Source: Meloidogyne chitwoodi
Taxonomy: Eukaryota; Nematoda; Chromadorea; Rhabditida; Meloidogynidae
Reading direction: 5' to 3'
DNA: 64,000 nt
Assembly (NCBI GenBank): GCA_015183035.1
Contig: JACZZP010000012.1
Coordinates: forward strand, 1,860,001-1,924,000
Below are positions 21,834-32,312 of the stretch, piece by piece. The notes under the pieces were generated by a model. It saw nothing but the letters and a program-made list of their open reading frames with translations. It searched no databases and was not told the DNA's origin. A program made the position numbers and the translations under genes. The first letter of the stretch is position 1, and each line of letters begins with the position of its first letter.

Positions 21834-22246
21834 ATGCTTCTGGATTGGGTGACCTTTCGTGTATTCACCGAGGCTGATGAGGAGCTGCTGTCTACATTCG
21901 TCGTTGAACGTGTCAATCCTCGTTGGGTTGTAAATCCACGGCTCGGGTCGACAACGTATGTTGCCAAAGGATATGCAAAGGAGACTCGATACTATGTGTA
22001 AGTTTATTTATATTTTTTAAATATTAAAAAATTTCGGAATTTTAAATTTTTAGCTGCCAGCACTTCGCTTCTGGCTGCTTGTCGACCTGCAAGATTGTGA
22101 CGAAACGTCATGTAGAGGATGACGTCTTCGCTGGTGCTGTCGTCTACCAAGGCAAGAAGGAGCATACTCGTCATCCTCCATTTGCCATGGAACATCTAGA
22201 AGCCTATATGGATGGAATGCAAGTGGCAAATCAACAGCAGCAGTGA
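21834..22246 (+). CDS. Small FLYWCH-like zinc-finger protein, 118 aa
   Basis: Two exons, 21834-21997 and 22054-22246, joined in phase 2 with GTAAGT donor and TTTTTAG acceptor. A single finger-like region is visible: Tyr54-x-Cys56, Cys63, Cys67, then His92-x2-His95, preceded by LGSTTYVAKGYAKETRYYVC. This spacing resembles FLYWCH or WRKY/GCM-like zinc fingers, which in nematodes occur both in transcription factors and near Mutator-like elements. The assignment is inference from cysteine/histidine spacing only. Codons favour G/C (CTG, GTC, GCC), unlike neighbours. It ends in a Gln run. No DNA-cleaving transposase domain is present. Confidence 0.6.
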
Positions 22247-22445
22247 TGAGCCGAAGGAACAACACAAAAGAATAGGAAAGAATAATATTGTGATGAAATA
22301 CTCACATACATAAAATTCACCTGTATTTAAATAAATAAATAAATAATAAATTAATTAATTTGCTTTTTTTCTCTAAGTTTTTTAAACCCTTTCTTTCCTT
22401 CATCCTCTTGTTGTCGTCTTCTTGTCTTCCCTTTAAGCTTTAAGA

Positions 22446-22690
22446 TGAGAAAGAAAATCTCTTTAAAAAATTGAAAAATTTTGGTGGAGAGAAAAAAATC
22501 TCTTTAAAAAATTGAAAAATTTTGGTGGAGAGAAATAAAATCTCTTTAAAAAATTGAAAACATTTTTGATGAGAGAAATAAAATCTCTTTAAAAAATTGA
22601 AAACATTTTGGATGAGAGAAATAAAATCTCTTTAAAAAATTGAAAACATTTTGGATGAGAGAAATAAAATCTCTTTAAAAAATTGAAAAA
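22446..22690. repeat. 43-bp tandem array downstream of cpsf-2
   Basis: About five to six copies of a 43-bp unit containing GAGAGAAATAAAATCTCTTT and AAAAAATTGAAAACATTTTG. Each unit has a small dyad (GAGA...TCTC). The 3' copies are nearly identical while the 5' two have variants (TTGGTGGAGAG). It lies about 100 bp beyond the cpsf-2 stop codon and could be in its 3' UTR or past it. Confidence 0.85.
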
Positions 22691-22791
22691 GAAGCGAAAA
22701 AATTTCTTGAATATAAACGACAGTAAATAGCTCTCGAAAAATAAAATTAAAAAAAAAAATTTTTTTTTTCGTATAAAAATTTCTCAAAAAA

Positions 22792-25700
22792 TTAAACAAT
22801 AGCAAACTGTGAATAAATAATTTCTCTAATCTTATAATAATCTGAACATGCATATCCCTCTACATGAAAACGTCCTGCCTCATTTCTCCTTATATTAGCT
22901 ATATTATTAACATAAAGAACCCCCGAGTGAAATTCAGCATGAAAACCACTAGAAGCTAATAGTTGTTTTAAATCAGTTAATTTAGGGTCGTTAACGAAAA
23001 CAGATTGATGAGGAGGGATTGCACTAGAAGAAAGTAGTTCGAAGAATAGTTGGTCTGGGACGGAAACTGTTGTTTTTAGAGGAACACTTTCATTACTATC
23101 TATAAAAATAGAATTGAGAAATTCTTCTAGAAAAAATCAAATAAAAAATGAAACTCAAAGCGATGTGTGAGACAAGATTTCGCGCAGTTTCTTTAAGCTC
23201 GCTTTACCAAATTAATTAAATATTTTTATTAATCCCCACCTTCAACAACACTAGCATTTTGCATCTCTTTTTCACTGCCTGTCTTCCCTCTTTTTAATTT
23301 ATCATCATCAGTTTGCTCGTCCTGTTCCATTAATTCATCATTATTTACTTCAGTTTCCATTAATTCTTGATTAATATTATTGAGATCTTCTTCATTTATT
23401 GGATGTACTTCTTCATCAGGTTTTTCCATTGCTGCAGGAAGAATTGCTGTTTTTCTGATTATGCGAGCATCTAACCAACTTAATTCAGCATCTTTTACCT
23501 AAAAAATAAAAAATTAGAAAATGAGAGACTTAAAAATATAACAAACCGTTTGAAAAAGCAGCGAAGACATTAGCTGATCACTCAAAGTCACTTGAAATAT
23601 ATGTGACTCAATAGTAGCATCCACAACTTCACCAAGAAGTGGAGTAAATATTTTTCCTTGGACTATATTATGTTGACTACAATATTCTGAAAGATGACGA
23701 GTTGCTGGTGCTGAGCCGTGAACAATTACCTTAAAATATATTTTTTGAATATTAAAAGAAAAGTATAAAAATACTAATTGTTTAGGTTTTATTTGACTTA
23801 AAATCTTTTTTATTGATTCGCCATCAGAGCGTCCTTCAAAATCAATAAATTCAACTTTGCAAATAATCTGAAATTTTTTTGTTAATAATACAAAGAATTT
23901 ACAAAAGTAAACCTCAATTTTTGAAATAAAAGAAACACATTTTTTAGGCCATTCCTCAATTATTTGTTGAATTCTTTGACGTTCTGCATTCGCATCAGAA
24001 ATATCTTCATCAACCATTTCTTCTTTTTCTATTTTAGGTTTTATTGTAGGACTCGTTGGAGTATTAGTTACAGCTGTTTCTGCTGTCATATATTCCTCTG
24101 GACGAATAATTTCACCATAATCATCCCACTAAAAAACAAATTAGATCAAAAAATCTTTTCTTCAAATATGCGTATTTTAACTTTTAATATTCATAAGTAA
24201 ATAAGCTCATTTATTTATCTATATAATTTAAAAAACAAAAACTTACTCTAGACTTTTCTTCTTGAAAAGGAAACATTGGAAATTGCTTCTTATTCTTAAA
24301 CAAGCTAATGGTATTTTTCGAAAATATTTAATAATAAAACCTGTTTAAAGAAAGAGACGCGTTGATTCATTTCAAATCTCCACATTATATCATAATTGTT
24401 GGAAATATTAATCAAATTGTTTGTAGTAGCAATTCCTTTGGGTTGTTTTTGTGAAACCATCGAATCCCTTCGTTGCTCCTCTACTTAAATTTTTTATTGA
24501 ATCAAATAAAAATTAATAAAAAAAACTTTGTTTAAGATTGGTATTATTTGCAACAGATTTATTGCCTCCTTGTGTTAGTGCAGCAACAGAAGCTGCCAAG
24601 GTTTCTTCGTCTTCCGATTCCTCTGAAGATTCAACATTCTCTAATCGTGCATTACGTCGAAGAGTTTCTAATCTAAAAAAGAAATGTAAAATAAAAATAA
24701 TTTTATAAAAACCTTTTTTTAGCATCTTCTTGTTCTCGTTCACGTTTTTTGACCATGTATTGTTCCAATTCTGCACCCTCTAAACGAACACGCCTTTTAA
24801 CTTCAAGAGTAACAGTATTATTTATTGCTCGCTTTTTTTCACGGGCTTCAGCTATTCTTATCAATTTTGAACATAAAGTTCGATCACCAGCTCTTCCTAA
24901 ATTTATAAATTTATTTTTAAATTTAAGATGTAAAAAACCTGTAACAATGACCATATTTTTTGTATCGGTACTCCATTCAAGAAAAAGTTCTCGAGAAAAA
25001 CCGCTTTCCATGTCCAATCCGCTGACCAAAACAACCTAAAATTCAATTTAAGTAATGAAAGACGGGAATAAAAATAAAATTATTAAAAAATAACTTTTGG
25101 AGATCTAACGCGATTTAAATCCATAAGAGTATGACAAAAGCGAACATGTTTCAATTGAAAAGGGTTTTGTCGTCCCATTTCAAACATTCTTAAGATTTTA
25201 TCAGACATCCATTCAACTTGAGATTTGGCAGATTCAATAACCGAAGAAGCTACTGCACTTAACATAACCAAATTGTAAGTCATCAATCCTGCTTCTTTAC
25301 TAAAATATAAAAATAAACATAAATTTTTAGAAAAATATTAAAAATAACTTTTGCCATAGCTGATCAAGTAAATGTGCAATTTCTAAAACACGTCCTGCTG
25401 TATCGATAACCTAGAATTTATAGAAATTTAAAAATATAAAAATCCTGATATTATTTCAAATTAATTAAATCTAATGCTATTTTAGCTTATTGTTTTATTT
25501 ATAAAAAATTAAAATAGCTAACAATCATAACATCGCCTCCATCTCGAACAGTAGATAATAATTTCGAGACCAAATTTTCATCACGTTGCTTTTGTTTTGG
25601 TTGACTATATAAAGCATTAAACGCATCAGTAATTAATAAATTAGGCCGACCGATACCTGTTATTAAAAATCCTATAAAAACCAAAAATATTCGAAAAATA

Positions 25701-26387
25701 CCGTCAAAAGTACATCCATTTAAATGCCTTTCCTTTTTGTGATTGAAATCAACAGCATAAACAATTTCTTCTTCTCCCATCTTGGTTATGCGCCAAATAG
25801 CTCCTCCAATATGATGTCCAGCTGGAAAAGGAGTTATTTGAAAACCGTTGTCCCCTTTTAACAAAATCTAAATTTAAGAGTTTCTAATTTCAAAAAATTT
25901 ATATTACTGTTTGACTATATTTGACTTGTTGCACTTTATCAAAAGCAGCATCGATGTCATCAAAACTAAACAAATTGAAAGGCTTAACGTTTGAGAGACC
26001 ATTTAGCCAATCATATAAAAAAAGTTGACCCATTTTATAAACTGGAACCTGAAAAATAATTACTCATTAGATTAAATAAAATAGTTACAGTTGCATAAAT
26101 CGGACAATTTAAGCCACATTTAACAAGGTAAGGGAATGCTCCAATATGAGGTACATCACCAAAAGAGATTAATATAGCATTGATTTGTGGAATTCTCATT
26201 TTAATTGCATCAATATAAGCCAAATCAAAGTGATCATCCCAACCACAGTCTAACAAAATATAAACTTGATCAACCTAAAAATATAGAAGAGTATTTTATA
26301 ATATTTGTTTTAAACCTGAAGAAGATAACATAAAGGACCATCATCTTGAACACCAGAAAGAGCTTCAAGTTTTATTATAGAAGTCAT
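22792..26387 (-). CDS. cpsf-2: CPSF2/CPSF100, cleavage and polyadenylation factor subunit
   Basis: This is the catalytically inactive partner of CPSF73 in mRNA 3'-end cleavage, acting in the nucleus. ATG at 26387 gives [14 protein letters not shown], the conserved family start. Next come [12 protein letters not shown], then [17 protein letters not shown] in place of the metal-binding HxHxDH of active enzymes, then [13 protein letters not shown] and ERHLNG. The beta-CASP part shows ITDAFNALY and [20 protein letters not shown] disordered acidic stretch (SSEESEDEE) and [12 protein letters not shown] follow. The last exon ends in a compact C-terminal domain ([20 protein letters not shown]) and a stop at 22792. 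About a dozen short introns interrupt it. It is divergent from exos-1 across about 380 bp. Confidence 0.96.
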
Positions 26388-26765
26388 ATGAATATTAAGG
26401 CTTTATTATCTGAAAGATTAATTGGAATTTTTGCGGACAATTCCATATTTTACAATTTTGGGCGTTCCATGGACGCTGTGAGTGTAGGTGAAGCGAGCAT
26501 TAAGTAAGGCCGGCAGCACGAAACGAACGCCGAGCAGAGGAAAGCGAGCGCAACACAAAGCGATAAAAATGGAAGCCAACTTTAAATGTAAATTTTGGCA
26601 TTATCTTTTTTGTAATATTTGGCATTTAGTTTTCTATAAGTTGGTTAAATTGTCCCTTTATCAAATGGTAAGGAAAAAAATAATGGCGTTTTTTATTTTG
26701 GTTTCAGGTTAAAATTTTTCTCGTGTATTTCAATTACGTATTCATATTTGATACAGAATCTTCCA
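26388..26765. promoter_or_regulatory. Putative bidirectional promoter of cpsf-2 and exos-1
   Basis: The 378-bp gap between two divergent start codons contains a GC-rich island at about 26473-26575 in otherwise AT-rich DNA, with repeated AGCGAGC-type words (AAGCGAGCATT, AAAGCGAGCGC). An ORF reading through it (26488-26712) lacks a supported start and is probably fortuitous. Confidence 0.5.
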
Positions 26766-27563
26766 ATGAATATTGTCAGCGAAACAAATTGTTCTACCAC
26801 AGGCAATAAGGTTTGCATTCCAGGTTTTAATTTTATAACTTCCTTAAACAAGTATGCATTTTAGGCGATAAATTATTTGATGTTGCTGATGGCTACCACG
26901 CTGGTAATGGATGTTTTGAATTTTATGGAAAGTTATTAGCTTCCCTAACTGGTTATGTTCACGTTTCTACTTTAAAGAATCAAGTTTGTTGTTTATTTTT
27001 AACTTTTTTAAACAAGTTTCTTTAAGCAAACTGGCGAAACCAAGCTTGTGGAAGTCAGAAAGAAGTTGGATGAGAAGAGCCATGTTATTCCTTCTCAAGG
27101 AAAGATTGTTACTGCTAAAGTTTGTTTAAGGAATGATTTTCATTAAGAATATTTAAGGTAGAAATGCTAACTCAAAAGTTTGCAAAATGTACGATTATAA
27201 GTGTTGAAAACACAATGCTGCTTAGTGAATTCAATTCTACACTGAGGAAAGAGGACGTAAGAGACAAAGAGCGTGATAAGGTTTATAAAATTTATTTATC
27301 TTTTTAATTTTGTTTTTCAGGTTGTTTTATATAAATTTGTACAACCCGGTGATATAATTCTTGCAAGAGTTCTTGGCTATGGTGAGGCACAAACATCATA
27401 TTTGTTATCTATTGCGGAAGATCAACTTGGTGTTATAACAGGAAGAGGTCAAAATGGGCAGAAGCTTTTTCCTGATACAAATGATTTTACAATGATGAAA
27501 GCTGAAGATTCTGATTATAGAGAATTGAGAAAAGTTGCTCAATTACCTGATTTAAATAAATGA
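26766..27563 (+). CDS. exos-1: Exosome component CSL4 (EXOSC1)
   Basis: A cap subunit of the RNA exosome with an S1 RNA-binding domain. ATG at 26766; the product begins MNIVSETNCSTTGNKVCIPGDKL and continues DGYHAGNGCFEFYGKLLASL, the N-terminal domain. Then come SQGKIVTAKVEMLTQKFAKC and a C-terminal GDIILARVLGYGEAQTSYLLS with LGVITGR. Five short introns (donors GTTTT or GTTTGT, acceptors TTTTAG, TTTAAG or TTTCAG) are needed. It ends LRKVAQLPDLNK at 27563. It lies 85 bp before the next plus-strand gene, operon-like spacing. Confidence 0.92.
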
Positions 27564-27648
27564 TTAAAATTTATGTTTTTAATTTAAATTGAATTTTTGT
27601 TTCTTGAATTTATCTTTTTATTTTCACTCATTTTTATTTTGTTTGTAG

Positions 27649-29613
27649 ATGTTTTCTACAGGTAATACTACTCTCAATACAGGTCTTACAAATCAATCAA
27701 CTACAAACAACTCGGTATTATTAATCGCTGTTGCTAGAGTCTATAATGGCTTCTTGTGACAGTTTTTATTTTATCTGACTTATTTAAAATTTAGGTGCAT
27801 ATGATTTATAGTTCAGGAATTCCACCTGTAACATTTAACTTCAACTCATCGAATTTCCATTTCAATCCAACATTTCCTCAAAATTCAAGTTTTCTTCCTC
27901 AACATTCCAACAGTACAACAACAGGTTTCTTCAATTCTGTCAAAAACAATGTAACACAACCTGTTAATAAAAATCTTGCATTTACATGTATTTTTAAAAA
28001 TTCTTCCAACATTTTCCTTGTTTTAAGCTTCTCTGAATTTGCCTTCAAAATTAAGTTCAAATATTCAAGCAACCAGTTCAGTAACAGGCAATCCTTCAAC
28101 AAGCAATTACACTTCTACAACTATTAAGAAGTCTCAAATAAATAGACACACTGAACCTAAGGGAAGGAATTGTCTCATGTTAAAATTATTTAGTGGGAAT
28201 TTAAAAGACGAAAATTTACCACCTGATTGTGAATGTCCTCAGAACAATGATGATAAACTTTTTCCTTTTCCTGAGTGCCATACTGAAGATGTAATTCGTC
28301 CTTTTCCATTTAGTCCTTCTGATGAGGATGAAGAGGAAAGACAAGATAAGCGGATTAGATCATCTGTTTCAAATACGGTTTTTTATTATATCTTTAAATA
28401 AATTTTTCAATTTTTAAAGAAAAACTTAGCAGCAGCATCATCTTCTCCTTGTTCTTCGTCTACCATTAGTAAAATTATTAAACCTGCAACTTTGACAACT
28501 AGCTCTCCTGTCCATTTACACACAACTACCTCCAAATCAACTGCTGCCTCTCATAAAGGACTGATGAAAGAAAAAACTACAACCGAAACAAACTCAACAA
28601 ATATAAATCCAAATCAACAACCAAGTTATCAACAACAACAATTATGGAAAAATCAACAACCATCAGCTAATGGAAAGAAGCGTTTTTCAAATAGAAGTCT
28701 TTTAATACTAAAAAGTGGTAAACGAGTGTATGCAGGTACTAAAGAATGTTATCAATTTGCTGATACTGGTGCTTGTCAAGCTGGAATATTTTGTATTTAT
28801 GAACATGGGAAAAGCTTGGAACATATGAAGCAGAAAGTTTGTCAAAGGTTTTTTTTAATTTTGTTATAAATACATGAATGGGGTTATATGCCTTGGTACC
28901 TTACCTATCAAAATATTCGACAATTTTATTCTAAATTTTCGAATATTTTGATAGATTTTTACATTATTTATGTTTATTGACATATTCAACATTTTATTTT
29001 AACCTTTTATCCCCATATTGTTAAGGAATTTTAGCGTTTTTTACTTTTTTAAATCACAGATTAATGCGTGGACTTTGCCGTGAAACTGGCGATGATTGTC
29101 CTGGTGGTCTTCATACATCACTTTTGCCGCATCAAATGCCAGTTTGTGATTTTTATTTACGCCTTGTTTGCAGTAAAGGTAAGGATGAATGTAATTTTCT
29201 TCATGTTCGCCACACTCCTGGCACGGAACCTTGTGAAGAATTTAATCGTGGATGTTGCCATCGAGGAATTTTGGTTTGTTTCTCCCGTTGTTTTTCTTGT
29301 TTGTTTTCTTTTCACAAGCTAGTGCGAGTTGTTATCTTGACAGTATTTAAAAATTTCTTTTTTCCATAATTTTAGTGTGACAAACCTCATCGATATTATT
29401 ACAGTTTAGTCAAACAAAAATCCAGGTCAGATAATTGTTTCATTTAAGATATATTTTTTCTTTTTCCAACAAAGCAACTTCAGCATTATTTCTCAACCAC
29501 AAAAAAATAATAAAATTTTGGGATCAGTCCCAAATGAAAAAGAACCTGAAGATTCACTTGATTTACCACCATCTCCATCCTCACCCATAAAATCTTTACG
29601 TTGGATTTCTTGA
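27649..29613 (+). CDS. CCCH zinc-finger protein, ZC3H3-like
   Basis: ATG at 27649 follows TTTGTAG directly, a likely trans-splice acceptor. Seven exons; the first half is Ser/Thr/Asn-rich and disordered. The C-terminal half has at least four CCCH fingers: C-x8-C-x5-C-x3-H (CYQFADTGACQAG...), CQRLMRGLC...H, CDFYLRLVC...H and CEEFNRGCC...H followed by YYYSLVKQK. This serial order resembles ZC3H3, linked in animals to polyadenylation and nuclear export of mRNA. That would fit its place behind exos-1. The exon 28420-28848 carries the first finger; exon 29059-29272 carries two more. It ends SPIKSLRWIS at 29613. The 188-bp intron before exon 29059 holds a strong hairpin. Confidence 0.8.
28905..28954. 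repeat. Perfect 16-bp inverted repeat in an intron
   Basis: CTATCAAAATATTCGA and TCGAATATTTTGATAG are exact reverse complements separated by 18 nt, inside an intron of the ZC3H3-like gene. It may be a small MITE remnant or a pre-mRNA structure that draws splice sites together. Confidence 0.75.
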
Positions 29614-29886
29614 TTGTATTTATTTTTTCACCTAGTAGGTGAATTATTCAACTTTATTAAATGAGAAATATAATTAAAAAAAGAAAAATATATTTATTAA
29701 AAATATTTTTATCGTGCTACGTGTTGACTCCTATTGTTTATATTCAGAATGATTTTTATTCGTCCTTATTATAGATAAAATTTTTAAATTATTGTTTTTA
29801 ATTTATTTATCATTTCATTTTGATATGTTTGATATTTTTTCTAATTTTCACCTAACTTTCTTTTAATTGAAAATTTAGTAGCAGTA

Positions 29887-32312
29887 ATGCCTCCTGGAAT
29901 TATGAAACGGTCTTCGAGCAAAAGAAAAGCTTCTGAAGGCTCTGATGAACATGAATTTTCTGAGGAACAGTCACTTGTTGCAGGAAGACAAACACGTAAA
30001 GCTGCTTTGAAATCTCATAGAGTGTGGGATACTCTCAAACCTGGAGCAGCCAAACATGCAGAAATGGAAGAGGAAATGTCAAATGAAAGTCCAGGTTACT
30101 TCATATACTAAAATTAATCTAATAGGATTGCGGTTTGCCTCATAACATTTTCTGTATTTTGGCGGTTGATTTATAACTTACTAATAACTTCTTAAGGTCC
30201 AGGAACTTCTGCAAAACGTACCCGTGTTATACTAAAACGGACTTCAAAGGGAGCGCAGGATGATGGAGATCAGTCAGACAAACAAGATGAAAAAATAGAA
30301 GATGAAAAACATATTGAAATGCAGAGCAAAAAAGAACCTGAACGCGTCATTATTGCACCAAGAAAGATAATTCCAACAAAGGTGCTTCATTCACAACCAC
30401 AGCCGGCTATGAATAAGGAACAATTGGCATTAATAGAGGTTTTTACTTTTAATTTTTTTTAGTTGTTTTTACTAGTGTAATGATAAATTGCTTATTTTTT
30501 ATTTTAGCAAGAAATGGAAAAACATGACCAATTTGATGAATCAGAACACGATGAATTCAGTGATGAAGATGAAGAACATGATCATAAAGATCGTCCCACA
30601 CGTTTTGTTTTGGATGATCCAAATGATGAGGATTTTGATATTTCAATGCGCGGACGACGTGGTGGTTTTCGTGGAGGCGATTCTTTTGCCAATAGAGGAA
30701 GGGGAAGAGGCGTTACTCAAATACAACAACAACCACAGCGTACTGGAATTATTCCCATTTTTTCGACTACTTCATTTCCGCGTGGAAATATTCAAAGAGG
30801 CAGACCACGTGGAAGGGCAATGACTGCAATGGGAGGAGGAATTATGCGTGGTCGAATAAATATTCGTCAGCCAGTGGTTTCTTTTGAATAATATTCATTT
30901 TTATTTTATTTTTTTTTCAAATTTTAGAATTATTTTGCTTCGCCACAGTCTCGTCAATTAACTAATGGAATTTATTCACTACAATCTGGTAGTGGTGGTG
31001 GAAGTATTGGTGGTGGTGATGTCTCTGTTCCTCGTTCTACTACACAACAACAACCTCCTGTTGTTAGAGTTTTAAGGTTAAATTTTTAGTTTTCAAATAA
31101 ATATTAATTTTCTTAGACCCATGAGTATGTCTTCTAATTTTCAAACTCTCCGACCATCATCAATGAGTGTTGGCGGTGGTACTACTCAATCACAACAATT
31201 TGCAGAAACTAATTTCAATGTTAACAGAGAAATGGAAAATTATCGAGGTCGTATTGTTGCTGGAACTTCAGTGCAGGAATTTAATGACATTATTGACCAT
31301 ATGCTGGTATCTTTTCATTAAAATTTTTTAAAAATTTTATTTAAGGGTGAGTATCAGCGTATTGTTGATGATCGTTCACGTCTTATTACCTGTCATCGAG
31401 AATATGTCAGTCATTTGAAACAGACAAATCAAGCAGCATTAGAAATTAAAGATAACAAGTTTGTTTTCTTTTTTTATATTAGGGTAAGATTAAAATTTAG
31501 AATTCGTCAATTGGAATTATCAGTTGAGCAATTACAACAGAAAGTAATGGTTGGCGTTAAACAAGAACAGTTACGCCTTGTCAAGGTGGGGACAGTTCCT
31601 GGCAGTGAAAATCAAGATTGTGGTGGTACTACTACGCAACAAAGTCAACAACATGAACAACATTCTGCTCCACCACAAATACATAGAATTGAATTGGTTA
31701 GAAATCAACAAGATGGGGATGATGATGAAAAACCAGAATTGCAACACATGGGTGAAAGTGAAGTTCAACTTGGCGAAGATGATCCATCTAGTGATGGAGG
31801 TGGACAACAACAACAACAAACTTATTGGCCTTCTACTGGTCAACAACAACAACGTATTCGAATTTTGGGCATTGGCGGTGGTGGTAATACTGTGGATCGC
31901 GGTATTCCGCAACTTCATCCGAATGCACCCTATTTTGACGACGAAATGGACGATGATGACGAGGTATTAAATTTAAAAATAGGTTTCAATCTAATCTTAA
32001 AGGCCAACTAAAAAGAGATTGCGGCTCTCTTTTACTTCTTTCGCGTTTTTTCACAAATTAATATTCCGCGTTTTGAAGGAAATTTCAAAATGAACGTAAT
32101 TTCTATTGTTCGTGTTTTATCTTTTATATCCCTTTATACATACCTTGCGCTCTAATTCTCTTATAATCCCAATTCCAAAAGATTGAACCCTAACTAACTT
32201 AAAAAATAAATTTTTTCAATAAAAATTTTAAACTCGCTCTATAAAGGAGTTTGACGATGAAGAAGACAGTGCTGAAATGGATGATGAACTTGGGGCGCAA
32301 GTAACAATATAG
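29887..32312 (+). CDS. Unrecognised acidic, RGG-rich, probably nuclear protein
   Basis: ATG at 29887 follows AATTTAG by a few bases (likely trans-splice site). The N-terminus is basic (MKRSSSKRKAS). Next comes the motif AGRQTRKAALKSHRVWDTLK, then a long Glu/Asp region (DEFSDEDEEHDHKDRPTRF), then an RGG/RGR-rich box (SMRGRRGGFRGGD, RGRGRG, RGRPRGRAM) as in RNA-binding proteins. A Gly/Ser/Gln-rich segment follows, then a helical coiled-coil stretch (EFNDIIDHML... DNKIRQLELSVEQLQQKV). It ends acidic (DDDDE, EFDDEEDSAEMDDEL) and stops at 32312. About eight exons. I cannot name the family; RNA or chromatin contact is inferred from composition. It may be third in an operon-like cluster. Confidence 0.75.

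Larger units (their letters stand above)
20831..22250. mobile_element. Copy B of duplicated element with divergent gene pair
   Basis: The minus-strand half (about 20.83-21.73 kb) matches copy A at 1.35-2.3 kb in inverted orientation. The plus-strand half adds a divergent FLYWCH-like gene that copy A lacks. Both genes are GC-rich compared with everything within several kb. The outer limits are uncertain: I found no terminal inverted repeats. The 11-bp array abuts the left side. Confidence 0.6.

Noticed and set aside
26488..26712. 74-aa ORF between cpsf-2 and exos-1
   Set aside because: Its start is not an ATG, it overlaps a probable promoter and has no splice or family support.
31551..31970. 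Alternative 139-aa plus-strand and 115-aa minus-strand ORFs over the RGG gene
   Set aside because: Shadow frames of the real exon, which matches splice phases and gives a Gln/Gly-rich continuation.
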